NCBI GenBank assembly: GCA_030760725.1
Contig: JASWHV010000012.1
Location: forward strand, 49,197,652 to 49,261,651
Source of the DNA: Neostapfia colusana
Taxonomy: Eukaryota; Streptophyta; Magnoliopsida; Poales; Poaceae
DNA length: 64,000 bases
Reading direction: 5' to 3'
Part shown: piece by piece, positions 1-11,117 of the stretch
Numbering within the stretch: the stretch's first letter is position 1
Layout of the letters: each line of letters begins with the position of its first letter
Made by a program: the position numbers and the translations under genes
Notes under the pieces: model-generated
Databases searched by the model: none
The model's input: the letters and a program-made list of their open reading frames with translations, nothing else
What the model was told of the DNA's origin: nothing

Positions 1-1
1 A

Positions 2-885
2 AGTGCTGCTGAACCTCTGGAGGCAGACGATTGGCTCAAGACCATTGAGAACAAGATGAGGATCATACAATGCCAAGGATATGAGAGGGTGCTGTTTGCC
101 TCTCATCAATTGCATGGACCCGCTGCTGATTGGTGGACCGCTTACGTGGCAGCCCACCACGACCCCGAGAACATAACTTGGGAGGAGTTCAAACGCAGTT
201 TCCGCAACCACTACATAATAAGGGGAGAACTCACGAACAAGAGGAAGGAGTTCTTGGGACTGCAGCAGGGCAATATGACTGTGAGGGAGTACCTCACCAA
301 GTTCACCCAACTGTCCCGTTATGCACCATGGGACATTGAAACTGATGAGCAGAAAAAGGACTGCTTTGCGGAAGGGCTCACTATGGAAATGCAATGTGCA
401 ATGTCCTCCAACGAATATGAAAGTTTCCAAAAGATGGTGGACAGGGCGTTTGTTGTGGAGAGGAAGCTGAAGGCCTTGGAGAATGAAAACAAGAGGAAGA
501 TGGGATGGTCACACCAAACATCAAGGAGCAACACACGTCCACGTCTGATGCAGCAACCTGCAGGGCAGACGAGCCGTGCTGTAGTACGCTACTCAACACC
601 GAGAGGGTACAACCCGAACTTCAGGCCTCCATCAGCACCAGTACAGCCGCAGCGTCAGTTTGTGCAGCAGCCACGCCCCACTTATCAACCTCGACCAGCA
701 GACAAGGGCCACAGAACCCACCCGAAGACAACAAAGGTCAGGCACCTAAAGTTGGGGTGCAATGCTTCAACTGTGGTGAAGTGGGGCACTACGCTCATAA
801 GTGCCCAAAGAAGAAGCCTATGCAGCCACAGCAGCAGAATATGATGCGAGGACGGGTGAACCACATGACCATGGAAGAAGCATAG
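2..885 (+). pseudogene. gag: TE-1 gag (partial, frameshifted)
   Basis: Retrotransposon capsid/nucleocapsid polyprotein, which packages element RNA into virus-like particles. The frame is open from base 2; the start codon is off the window. The capsid region (residues from ADDWLKT through EYLTKFTQLSRYAP) matches the intact stretches of TE-7 gag. A frameshift around 590-650 moves the Pro/Gln-rich linker and the zinc knuckle (CFNCGEVGHYAHKC, about 763-804) into another frame. An in-frame TAG at 883-885 stands where TE-7 reads Gln. Identity is certain from the CCHC motif and from TE-7; not functional. Confidence 0.9.
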
Positions 886-3800
886 GAGGCACCTGATGTG
901 GTAATTGGTAAGTTGCCTGCAAATTTACACATTGCAACCATTTTATTTGATTCTAGTGCTACCCACTCGTTCATTGCCCAAGGATTTGTTAAGAAGCATG
1001 ATCTAGCCACAACACAAATGAATCATATGCTAGCAGTGAACTCTCAGGGGGAGAAATAAGAACAAGACAAGTGTGCCCCAAATTGAATCTAGACATTAAA
1101 GGGGTAGTGTTTACTGCAAACCTCATAGTGATAAACTCGCAAGGGATAGATATTATTTTGGGTATGGATTGGTTGACCAAACACAAAGGTATCATCCATT
1201 GTTTGACTAGAATGGTGGAACTAACTCACACTAGTGGCACAAAAGTGAAATTCATAGTTGTACAAGAACCTAAGAGGGACATTAAACACAATCAAGTGGA
1301 AGTGGAAGTGGAAGAGATAAGGGTTATCAAGGAATATCCGGACGTTTTTCCCGAAGAGTTGCCAGGTATGCCCCCAGATCGTGAAGTGGAGTTCACGATT
1401 GAACTAATGCATGGGACAGCCCCGATATACAAAAGGCCTTACCGGATGGACTCTAAAAAACTAGAAGAGCTCAAAGAACACCTACGGGAATTGACAGAGA
1501 AGGGGTAGATTCGTCCTAGTTCCTCGCCATGGGGAGTTCCAGTGATATTTGTGCAAAAGAAGGACGAAACTCAGAGGCTATGCGTAGACTACCGTGTGTT
1601 GAATGAGGTAACCATCAAGAACAAGTACCCGTTACCTCGCATTGAAGACCTATTTGATCAGTTGAGAGGGGCTTGTGCATTCTCAAAGATTGATCTCAGG
1701 TCGGGATATCACCAATTGAAGATAAGGCCAACCGACATTCCCAAGACAGCTTTCGTATCTCGGTACGGGATGTATGAATACACCGTCATGCCGTTCAGGC
1801 TAACTAATGCCCCGGCGTAGCTTCATGTATCTCATGAACAAGGTATTCATGGAATATTTGGACAAATTTGTGGGGGTTTTCATTGATGACATTCTCATCT
1901 TCTCCAAAGATGAAGAAGAACACGAGAAACATCTAAGACTGGTGTTGCAAAAGTTGAGAGAACACCAACTATATGCCAAGCTAAGCAAATGTGAGTTTTG
2001 GTTGAAAAGAGTTCCCTTTTTAGTACACATAATCTTGGAAGGAGGAATCTCCGTGGATCCCGCCAAGATCGCGGATGTGCAGAAGTGGAAGACCCCCGAA
2101 AATGTCGAGGAGATCTGGAGCTTCTTAGGCTTGGCTGGATACTATCGACGGTTCATTGAGGGCTTCTCCAAGATCTCAAGACCTCTCACAAAATTGTTAG
2201 AGAAAGGAATCACATTCACGTGGACACCGGAGTGTGAGACAAGTTTCTAAGAGCTGAAGAAAAGATTGACAACAGCCCCAGTGCTAGTTATGCCAGACAT
2301 ACAGAAGAATTTTTTGGTGTATTGCGATGCTTCTAGACACAGGTTGGGATGTGTTCTCATGCAAGAGGGGCATGTTGTTGCCTATGCGTCCCGGCAGCTC
2401 CGAAAACACGAGAAGAACTATCCTACGCATGACCTAGAGCTAGCCGCAGTGGTCCGCGCATTGAAGCTTTGGAGGCATTACTTGATGGGAAAGAGGACAG
2501 AGATATATACAGATCATAAGAGCTTAAAGTACGTTTTCACACAGCCCAATCTCAACCTCAGACAATGGATATGGTTAGAGCTAATCAACGACTTTGATGT
2601 GGGTATCAACTATCATCCTGGGAAAGCGAACGTCGTGGCAGATGCTTTAAGCCGGAAGGTGCATATCAACATGTTGTTCTTAGATGACACGCCTACGAAA
2701 TTGAGGGAGGAAATTGCAAAACTCAATCTATGTCTGGTGAATAATGGTGAGGCCATCGCCCTGGAAGTGGACTCCACATTGGAGCAAGACATACGCAACG
2801 GTCAGAAGAATGACGAGAAGATACAAGAAATCAGAGAACTCATCAAAGAGAATAAAGCTCCTGGGTTTAGAGAGGATGAACAAGGCACGGTGTGGCATGG
2901 GAAAAGAATCTGTGTGCCTGAAGTAAAGGAGATCCGTGAACTAATTCTGAAGGAGGCTCATGATTCCGACTATTCCATCCATCCTGGGAGTACGAAGATG
3001 TATCATGACCTCAAGAGCAGATATTAGTGGTATGGCATGAAGCGGGATGTCGTGGAACATGTTGCCCTATGTGACACATGTCAGTTGGTGAAAGCAGAAC
3101 ATCAACGACCCATGGGACTGTTGCAACCACTCAAGGTGCCCGAATTGAAATGGGAGGAAATAGGTATGGACTTCATAGTGGGACTGCCTAGAACCCAATC
3201 GGGATATGATTCAATATGGGTCATCATCGATAGGCTGACTATGGTAGCCCATTTCATCCCCGTGAAAGAAAGCTATAGCGGATCCAAACTGGCAAAATTG
3301 TACATGTCAAGAATCGTGTGTTTCCATGGAGTACTGAAGAAGATAGTGTCAGATCGAGGAACACAATTCACCTCAAGATTCTGGCAGAATTACATGAGAC
3401 CATGGGGACTCATTTGAATTTCAGCTCCGTGTACCATCCACAGACTGACGGGCAGTCCGAAAGGACCAATCAAATCCTTGAGGATATGTTGAGAGCTTGC
3501 ACACTCAAGAACAATAGGAGTTGGGATAAGAACTTACCGTATGCGGAGTTCTCCTATAACAATAGCTATCAGGCTAGTATGAAGATGTCACCCTTCAAGG
3601 CGTTGTATGGGAGGAAGTGCAGGACTCCATTGTTTTGGAACCAAACTGGGGAAAGCAAAGTGTTTGGGCCCGAGGAACTACAAGAAGCCGAGGCGAAAGT
3701 GAGGGAAATCCGCAACAACTTGAGGATAGCCCAGACCTGACAGAAGAGCTGTGCCGATGTACGAAGAAGAGAGCTCATTTTCAACGTAGGGGACTATGTC

Positions 3801-4205
3801 TATCTCAAGGTGTCTCCTATCTGAGGGCTTTGTCGGTTCAAGGTGAAAGGGAAGTTATCACCTCGGTACATCGGACCCTTCCAGATTCTGGAGAGGAAAG
3901 GCGAAGTGGCATATCAGCTAGAACTACCGGCTCGCCTATCGGATGTGCACGACGTGTTCCATGTGTCACAACTCAAGAAATGCTTAAGAACACCCGAAGA
4001 GAGGTTACCCAAGAATGAGGTAGACGTACGAGAAGACCTTTCATATGCCGAACAGCCGGTCAAGATCCTGGAGATGATGGAACGCATCACAAGGAATAAA
4101 AGAATCCGAATGTGCAAAGTGCAGTGGAAGCACCACTCAGACGCAGAAGCCACATGGGAGCGAGAAGACAAGCTCAAGGCATAGTTTCCGGATCTGTTCC
4201 CCTAG
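886..4205 (+). pseudogene. pol: TE-1 pol (protease, RT, RNase H, integrase, chromodomain-like tail), decayed
   Basis: The protease has LFDSSATHS near 948, where the family has DSGATH, so the catalytic Gly is replaced. A 1-nt loss near 1046 shifts frame. RT begins after LPGMPPDREVEF (about 1360) and keeps VFIDDILIFS (about 1878-1907). RNase H shows YCDAS, TDHKSLKY and DALSRK. Integrase keeps CDTC and the D, D, E positions (MDFIVGLP, SDRGTQF, SERTNQILEDM). The C-terminus has VQWKHHSDAEATWE, a chromodomain-like end. Stops or shifts are seen at 1506, about 1818, 2248, 3025, about 3415 and 3738, plus a TAG just before the true end. Several stops look like C-to-T or G-to-A changes (for example TGG to TAG at 3025). 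Confidence 0.92.
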
Positions 4206-4235
4206 AGTCACCAATCTCGAGGACAAGATTTCTTT

Positions 4236-4250
4236 TAAGGGGGGTAGAGT
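4236..4250 (+). other. TE-1 polypurine tract
   Basis: TTAAGGGGGGTAGAGT lies directly before the 3' LTR start TGTAACACC. This is the plus-strand DNA primer site of LTR elements. The same purine run, reversed, borders the 3' LTRs of TE-6 and TE-7. Confidence 0.85.
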
Positions 4251-7200
4251 TGTAACACCCCAAAATGTGGCAAAATATGAATTCAAATTTATTGGACGTG
4301 ATGCATGTTGGAGGAAATTTCAAATTCAAACCGGAATTCAAATTTGAAGCAAAAATAGAAAAAGAAAAAGGAAAGGAAAAGGAAAAATGGCCAATGGGCC
4401 GAAACCCGCCAGTCGGCCCAGCAACCTGCGACCCATTGCCCCCCTCTCCTCTCTCTGTCGTGCGGGACCCACCTGTCGCCACCTTCTTCTCCATCCGCTG
4501 CCCGGCCTTTTTCCCGCTCCGAGCTACCGCCGCGCGACCCCGTCTGGATTCGCCGCCTGCACCCACGATCTGCGGCCCCTCTCGGTGCAGCACGAACCCC
4601 ACTCGCCCCCGCCGCCCCCTCGCCCATTTAAACACCGAGGTCAGTCCCTTTTTCTCCCCGATCGACTCGTCTCAGTTTCTGGTGAGGACTGAAGCTCCCA
4701 TCACCGTTTTCCTTCGAATTTCTCCCGTTTTCTCCGATCTAACGTGTGTAGTGTGTGCCACCGCCGCCGGGGAGTCTTACATGGGAAGAAGGCACCGTGT
4801 TTTGCGCTCTAGCCACCGCTCCGGTGAGCATCACCGAGCTTCCCCCTCGGACCTCGTCGCGGACCGAATTTCAGGGCCTCCGAGCTCAAGAAAACCACCC
4901 AGGTGAGACCCCCTACCCCCCCCTCTTCCGTTCTATGCCAAGAAATCCAAGTTTTAGCGAGTGTAGACGAAAACCCAAAACTCTCCGGCAAGATCGCCGC
5001 CTCCCGCCGCCGCGCGCCTCCAGGCAGCGCCGCCCGCATACGGCTAGGGCGGCGTGGCCCTCTGTGGCCCGTCCATTTTAAATCGGGCGGATGGAAACAG
5101 AACCCCACGTACCCCTTCGCAATCTAATCTCAGCCCTCCATTTAAAATCCAACGGCCCACATCAGCCCCGCGTTATAAAGGCCGGGAATCTTGCGGGCTA
5201 CCCCCTGGGGTTCTGAGGAAAAAGGATCTAGCCTCGGAAACTTCTGATCTAGCCCCTAGACCCTCAGAAATTCATGTAAATGCATTTAAAAATCAGTTTT
5301 AGCCCCTGGACTTAATAAAAATTAGGAAAACCTCTCTGTTTTGCACACTTAGACCCCTGAAAATTTAGAAAATAATAAATTGGACCCCACTGCAGCGTGG
5401 ATTTGCACATCAGCCCCTGGGAAGTATTAAATTCAGGAAATTGAACATATAAATAGAATTTAAATCCAAGTAAGCAATTCAAACACTTGGGCAAATATAA
5501 TTCAAATTTTCCTAGCACCTAGAAAACATTTAGAATGAGTTGAGGACTGATTTTAGGCTGAAATGAAATCTGACTAAGGGCTATTTACTTTTACTATTGC
5601 TGGAAATTCATTTTTAGGCTAGAAATAACTCTGGAAAATAGGTAAAAACAAATATAAATTGATCCCATCAGAGAGGAAGTCAAAATATATTTTGTTGGAC
5701 ATTTTAGATCGAATTGTATTTTGTGTAGGTGATATATCTTGCTATTTTAGTATTAAAGTTCACTTTTAGGTATGGAAGATAAATCTGAAAATATAGGAAA
5801 ATAGGTATACATAATTAGAAAAATATCAAATGAGGTCCCCACATTTAAAACTTCAAGTCAAGAATAGTGTAGAAGATCTGAAAATCCAATTGGAGTAGGA
5901 AATTATGTTTCATGCAAATTTTGTGGCTAATAAGTGTATTATCTCATATAGAAAATTTGTTCAAATTGGAAATGCATATATAGTGTGCACTTAGAAATCT
6001 GAATATTAAAGTTAAAGGCAGAATATATGTTTAAAAGGGCATGTATGCATAGGAGCAACCTATCTAGGGTAAACACAACACTTAAATATGTGTATGACTT
6101 TAATGGGTATGCATGTATGACTTGCATGAATGTATGTGTGGACTATTACTTATGAATTGTGGTTTTCTTTTGCTATGTGTGTATTGGCATGAGTAGAACC
6201 AGCCCCAGAGCAGGTTCTCACCTTTCAAGATCAAGACTTTCCATTCCCGGAGCAGCAGGAAGAAGGCAAGTGTCCTTGACCACTTTGATCCTATACTAGG
6301 ATGTGTAGTTAGAATTTAATTGCATTGTCAATTTGGAATATGACACCCAAGCTAGGAAGCTTCCCTAGAATTGCATTATCTTGTTTCCTTGTAGCCTTGG
6401 TTTGGGAGTTACTTTATTATATCTTTCATTTATAATACTCGTGCTTAGCCATGCTTAGAAATGGGATACATGGGATATGAGATCATCACCTTGATTACCT
6501 TACATGTGAATGGATTACTATGAATTATTTGGAAGTAGGGATCTAGGCAAGTTGGATGCTTTGGTTGGTGCTGTGTGCACGAGACACGGGTTTGTGTTTA
6601 GTGTTTGCGTCGATCCTAAGGACCGGTTCATGGAGCATGTAACCTGGCTTTACCGTGCCAACCACATGCTGAGATGGGGCAGGTTGGCCAATTAATTAGG
6701 TGCATCCCCGGCGTAGTATGGGTGTTTGGATGGTGCGGGGAATAGGTGTCAGCTGGACTACCATATGAACCGCAAGGCTCAAGAGGGGGCCACTGCAGCG
6801 GGGTTGGAGCCTCTTGGATGCTGTTAGGGGTGAAACCTCAGTGGGCCCACACTCGTCGGGAATCCCTTTGTAAAGGCCTCGTAGTGATCTCCTGGCTACA
6901 CACCTCGGAGGTGAGAACGTGGTTCGCGTCCACTGGCATAATGGAGGTTCTTTTAGTCCACCCGGCAATGGGGGATGAAATCACTACATGTGGGTACAGT
7001 GGTGCAGACTCTGCAGAGTCAAAACTGTCATGACAGCCGTGCTCACGGTCAAGAGCGTCTTGGACTTATTCATGATTAGAGGATGATGAGTTGGGAAGTT
7101 GAGGCTGTTAAGCGGGGATCTTAACATTGGAAATGATGTTATGGTTACTTGATATTGATGATGGGTTAGGGGATTGGGACCATTTCACCTATGTAGTAAT

Positions 7201-7668
7201 GTAGGTGCTAAATAAGCTAAGGTTATAGGTATTAATTGCGTAGTGCTTTAACCATGAGTTCAACCTCTCCTTGCTCTAGCCATGCATGACATAACTTTCC
7301 CACACTTGCTGAGTACCAACGGTACTCAAGCTTGCTTTTCTGTTGGTTTTAAATTGCTGCTCAGGCCAAGGGAATGACATGGTGTACAATGACCAAGACT
7401 TCGTACTCGAAGAAGGATTCTAGGTTCACGGAGTCCCCCGGGCAACGCCTGTGACGGAGCCCACAAGACTTATCTTCCGCTGTTTGTCTATTTCTATGTT
7501 GTGAACATGTTATCGTCCATCGAGACGTTATGTAAGACTTATTTATATTCGAATACTTGGCTTGTAATATAATGATGCTTCACTCTTTGTCATCACATGT
7601 ATGAGAAAATGATCCTGGTATACATGTGGGAGTCACTCGGTCGTTCTTCGAAAAAATCGGGTGTGACA
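4251..7668 (+). repeat. TE-1 3' LTR (3418 bp)
   Basis: Begins TGTAACACCC and ends GGGTGTGACA. It aligns with the inverted LTRs of TE-6 and TE-7. A GC-rich proximal part (to about 5200) is followed by an A+T-rich middle (5300-6200) and a conserved distal module (6590-7070) also found in the TE-2/TE-4/TE-9 LTRs. A weak TATA-like TTTAAAC at 4627-4633 stands where TE-7 has TATAAAAAC. Short reading frames within it are not conserved as proteins and are not called. Confidence 0.92.
7007..7048 (+). other. Conserved three-hairpin cluster in the LTR
   Basis: GACTCTGCAGAGTC (7007-7020), CTGTCATGACAG (7025-7036) and CCGTGCTCACGG (7037-7048) are consecutive inverted repeats. The same trio is in TE-7 (25988-26028 and 35139-35179), TE-6 (38011-38051 and 46550-46590), TE-2 (about 11845-11889), TE-4 (19174-19214) and TE-9 (62111-62152). 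Stem pairs change together between families, for example CTGTCATGACAG versus CTATCATGATAG. It lies downstream of the TATA box, so it should be in the element RNA leader. Function unknown. Confidence 0.6.
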
Positions 7669-9597
7669 TATAATCCACACACATCCTTTGGGTCCCATCC
7701 TTCTTGTCTATGAAGAGCACGGGGGGTCCCCATAGTGACGAACTTGGGCGTATAAAACCCTTTTCTAGCTGCTCCTTAATTTGCTTCTTAAGTTCCACTA
7801 GTTCATTAGCGGGCATCCTATACGGCCTTTTTGCTATAGGTGCAGTTCTGGATACTAAATCAATGGCAAATTCAATGTCCCGGTCAGGTGGCATACCTGG
7901 GAGTTCTTCCGGGAACACATATGAAAATTCTTGAACCACTGGAATGCTTTCCAATGTTGCTTCTTCGACATGGTTCAATGCTGCCTTCTCGGTTGCCGGT
8001 TGGGCTGGCTCGAACTCAATACGAGTACCATGCTCATTTGTCAACTGCACGCTCCTCTCAGCACATTGAATCACTCCGTTGTGCTTGCTTAACCAATCCA
8101 TTCCAAGTATTATATCAATCCCTTGGGAATCCAAGACAATAAGGTTGGCAAGAAAGTCTACCCCCCTTATTTTAAGGTTTACTTTTGGACATACTATATT
8201 AGTCCTCATCTCTCCACCGGGAGAATTAACGAACATAGTGTGTTTCATGTGTGATATGGGCAGATTATACTTGGCAACATACTTGGATGATATGAATGAA
8301 TGTGATGCTCCGGAATCAAATAAAACAGTGGCTGGGTTGGAGTTGGCAAGGAACATACCAATCATGACGTCCTCAGCTTGCTGTGCTTTCTCAGCGGAGA
8401 CATGATTCACGTTGCCAAGAGCGTAGTTCTGCTGCCCACGGTTACCTTGCGTAGCTCCTCCATTCGGCCGTGGGTTCTGTTTTGGTGCGTTGGTCGGCTG
8501 TCCCAGGCCTTTCTTCGGGCATTGACTTGCAAAGTGTCCTGCCTCTCCGCATGAAAAGCATGCTTTATTGCCCACAACAGCAGGAATGTTGGGGCGAGGC
8601 TGGTTTTGAGCATAGGCGCCCATGTTGGGACGGGGCGCAGGAGGCAAAGGCATACGAGGTGCTTGCATAACAGGACATCGCTGCGGTGGTTGATTAGGGC
8701 GAGGTGGATTTGCAGGGCGGAAAGTAGAAGCGGATGAGCCATACTGTGGTGCAGCTGGTGGCTTGAAACGGGGACGTACATTGCTCCCTTCTGGCTGGTA
8801 TGGCATCTTACTCTTTCCCTCTTGCTCGATCTCACGGACCTGGCTCTCAACCACTATAGCTTTGTCAACGAGCTTCTGGAAGTTTTCATAATCATTGTTG
8901 AGCAGCTGAACTTAGATCTCATTGTTCAATCCTCTCATGAACAAGTATTGCTTCCTTTGATCCGAGTTGACGTCTTCTGGAGCATACCTTGATAGCTGCG
9001 TGAACTTGTTGAGGTACTCATTCACACTCTTCCTTCCTTGGCGGAGACCTTCAAACTCTTGCCTTTTAAGCATCATGACTCCAGCAGGGACGTAATGAGA
9101 GCGGAAACTCTCCTTGAATTCAGCCCAAGTGATAGTCTCTTGGTTGACATGAGCATTGCAAAGAGCGTCCCACCAGTCAGCGGCTGCTCCCATAAGTTGG
9201 TGCGATGCGAAGAGAACTTTCTCCCGATCATTGCACTGAACAATAGCAAGCTTCTTTTCCATGGACTTCAACCAATCATCAACCTCCATGGGATCATAGC
9301 TTGTGCAAAAGTAGGTGGCCTAGTCCTCATGAACTCTTCCAATCTGTTGTGAGCCGGCAGTGGTGGCGGTGGGGGTGCAGTAACGGGGTTAGGATTGTTT
9401 TTGTTGTTGGCTTGCAGCTATCTCAACGTTTGTATCATAGTTTGCATGAGTTGGTTCTGCATAGCCATCAACCGTTCAAGGTTGTTTGCATCAGCCCTGG
9501 GGTTAGCATTATCAGGAACTTCAACGTTGCCATCCTTTTGTGGTTCATTGTTGCCAGAGACGTTCCTCCTTTGACGGCTGGCGTTTTACCTCACCAT
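7669..9597 (-). pseudogene. gag-pol: TE-2 gag-protease-RT (truncated, several stops)
   Basis: The start ATG at 9597 is supported by TE-9, where the equivalent ATG is at 63590 and the following residues align. TE-2 has a TAA three codons later and another stop about 9420. A 1-nt loss near 9285 shifts into the long capsid frame (9289-8912), and a single stop at 8912 is then read past in the same frame. Zinc knuckle CFSCGEAGHFASQC is at about 8560-8519 and protease LFDSGASH at about 8320, catalytic Asp kept. The RT N-terminus (LPGMPPDRDIEF, FIRPSSSLWGPPVLF) runs to RMCVDY, where TE-1 interrupts it. A gag-pol fusion in one frame is usual for this group. Confidence 0.9.
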
Positions 9598-9702
9598 CTT
9601 TGAGAGAGAGTAGAGTAGAATGGAAATAGAAGTTTAGATTGATTCCCCCAACTATATGCATCAAGGTGTATGAACTAAATATCTTCTTTTATCAATTTAA
9701 GC

Positions 9703-9780
9703 CTATATGAGGATGTGAACACGTGCCGAAGCATCTCACATCTCTCCACTATGTGTGGATGTGGACATTTGCCGAAGCGT
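9703..9780 (-). repeat. Duplicated leader motif of TE-2
   Basis: Two copies of a GCTTCGGCA(N)2TGTNCACATCC motif, about 50 bp apart, lie in the untranslated stretch between ORF0 and gag (9703-9732 and 9752-9780). The pair is kept in TE-3 (14308-14390) and TE-9 (63420-63500). Its place upstream of gag would suit an RNA packaging or dimer signal, but that is inference. Confidence 0.55.
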
Positions 9781-9905
9781 CCCACAACTCACATCAGCAC
9801 ACAAACCAAGCAATCATCACAAAAGTTCAACACACCACTCTTATTCAAGGTACTACGATCTAAACATTTCTATTACAGCTTATTTAATGGGAATCCTAAA
9901 CTTAA

Positions 9906-10850
9906 TCATGTGAACCGGTGCTGTTCTCGCGGCACACGCCATGGTGAGTCAGCTGTCCATGTAGGGTCAGATGACGCTGGTGCTCCATTTGCTCCCGTGT
10001 TGGCATGAGTCTCCTCTTGTTTCTCCAGCAAATACAGCTTCTTGCGGAGGTAACGGATCTCTTCTTGTGCATTTGCGTAGCGGTTTCCTAACTCCACGAG
10101 CAATCTTTGTGACTTGTCAGCAGCTTGTGGGTTGGAAAGAGCTGTTACATGGGGTCCAATGATCTCCCTTGTACCACTCTTCCGACATGGGTGCTGCTCA
10201 AAAGTGATGCCCTCAAGCTGCTCATGGAAGGCGTAGCACAGTCCGGTGAGTGCTTCCAATGCAGCATCATCGATAGCTTCTGCCCTTGTAGCTCTTCATG
10301 TGGCTGTGAAGTGCCGTGTGACAACCATACCGTTAGATAGGATGGTTACATCAGCCTTCCACTCTTCATGTCCACGACAAGGGACCTTCTTGAGGAGATA
10401 CTCCGGGTATAAGCTACAGCAATCCAGAAATTCTTTGAGCTCCCTAGATGTGTGTCCTCCTTCCATTCCATCGGACCGAAATTCTTGAACTGAATGGTTG
10501 GCCCATTCATCACCTTCATTATTGGTCTCAGCAAGGGGAGGCCCCACCTCGGGTTCATCTCCTCCCGTCATAGTTTCATGAGGCTCCACGGGGTGTAAGC
10601 CCGCGTGAAACTCCTCCTGAGGTGCGTACCAATGCTGTTCTTGTGGATCATCTTCCATGTCGTCTTCGAATGGTTCCACCTCTTCCAGATCCTTTTCCTC
10701 ATGCATATAGCAATTGACTTTATCTTCATCACGAGGTTCCGTCTTTACTTCTTCCTAATATGGTCCATCGGACACCTCAATGGGGTTAAGAGCACTCCCA
10801 CGTGGTGGTGGACAAGCCCTTATGCGGGCTGTGCTCCTGGTCACCGGCAT
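9906..10850 (-). pseudogene. TE-2 ORF0: pre-gag protein with possible dsRBD-like domain and coiled coil
   Basis: A 314-codon frame between primer site and gag, with two in-frame stops: TAG at codon 32 (10757-10755) and TGA at codon 185 (10298-10296; TE-3 has TGG there). The start at 10850 is chosen because its first residues (TRSTAR) resemble the start of TE-7 ORF0 (MIRTAR). In order: acidic stretch (about 30-130); a segment with PEY (149-151), HEEWKADVTI (161-170) and RATRAEAIDDAALEAL (186-201), which recalls the alpha-beta-beta-beta-alpha spacing of double-stranded-RNA-binding domains; a heptad-like coiled coil (about 248-280); and the tail motif TWTADSPWR (297-305). Extra pre-gag ORFs are known in some grass elements (rice RIRE2 ORF0). 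The dsRBD idea is only a pattern match. Confidence 0.65.
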
Positions 10851-11100
10851 CTATAAATAAGACTTGAGAAACATTAGAGAAGGAAGAAATAACTCCCAAA
10901 ACTTCAGAAACTATGGGGCAAGAAAGCAAAGGCATTGCTGTCCAAAAGAAGAGAAAAGAGGGGCTGAAAACAGCTCTTTGCGGTGGCTGATTTGACAAGA
11001 AAAGTACAGCAGCAAGCAATTTTTGAAAATAGCGGCTTAGAGGGGTGTGCGTATGTGTTTTAGAGTTTCGATTCTACCTAGGCTTGCCCTACAGTCAATG
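10851..11100 (-). other. TE-2 leader, no ORF
   Basis: Between primer site and ORF0. It shows the sequence following the primer site (CACATTGACTGTAGGGCAAG), whose relatives are multiplied in TE-9. Nothing else recognised. Confidence 0.6.
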
Positions 11101-11117
11101 TGGCTCTGATACCAATC
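11101..11117 (-). other. TE-2 primer-binding site (tRNA-iMet)
   Basis: On the minus strand GATTGGTATCAGAGCCA follows the LTR end TGTCACA. TGGTATCAGAGC is the standard plant initiator-Met tRNA primer complement used by most Ty3/gypsy elements. Confidence 0.92.

Larger units (their letters stand above)
1..7668 (+). mobile_element. TE-1: Ty3/gypsy chromovirus, 5' end outside the window
   Basis: Internal region (1-4250) with gag, protease, RT, RNase H and integrase in the usual Ty3/gypsy order, followed by a polypurine tract and a complete 3' LTR (4251-7668). It has the LTR type of TE-6 and TE-7, starting TGTAACACCCC and ending GGGTGTGACA. It lies inside TE-2 pol: the TE-2 RT reading frame on the minus strand stops exactly at 7669. 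The 5 bp after the LTR, TATAA, are the likely target duplication; the other copy is outside the window. It has many stops and frameshifts and is clearly a dead copy. Confidence 0.93.

Noticed and set aside
4265..4906. 213-codon ORF at the start of the TE-1 LTR
   Set aside because: Low-complexity Pro/Arg-rich translation of a GC-rich U3 and leader; not kept in the TE-6 or TE-7 LTRs.
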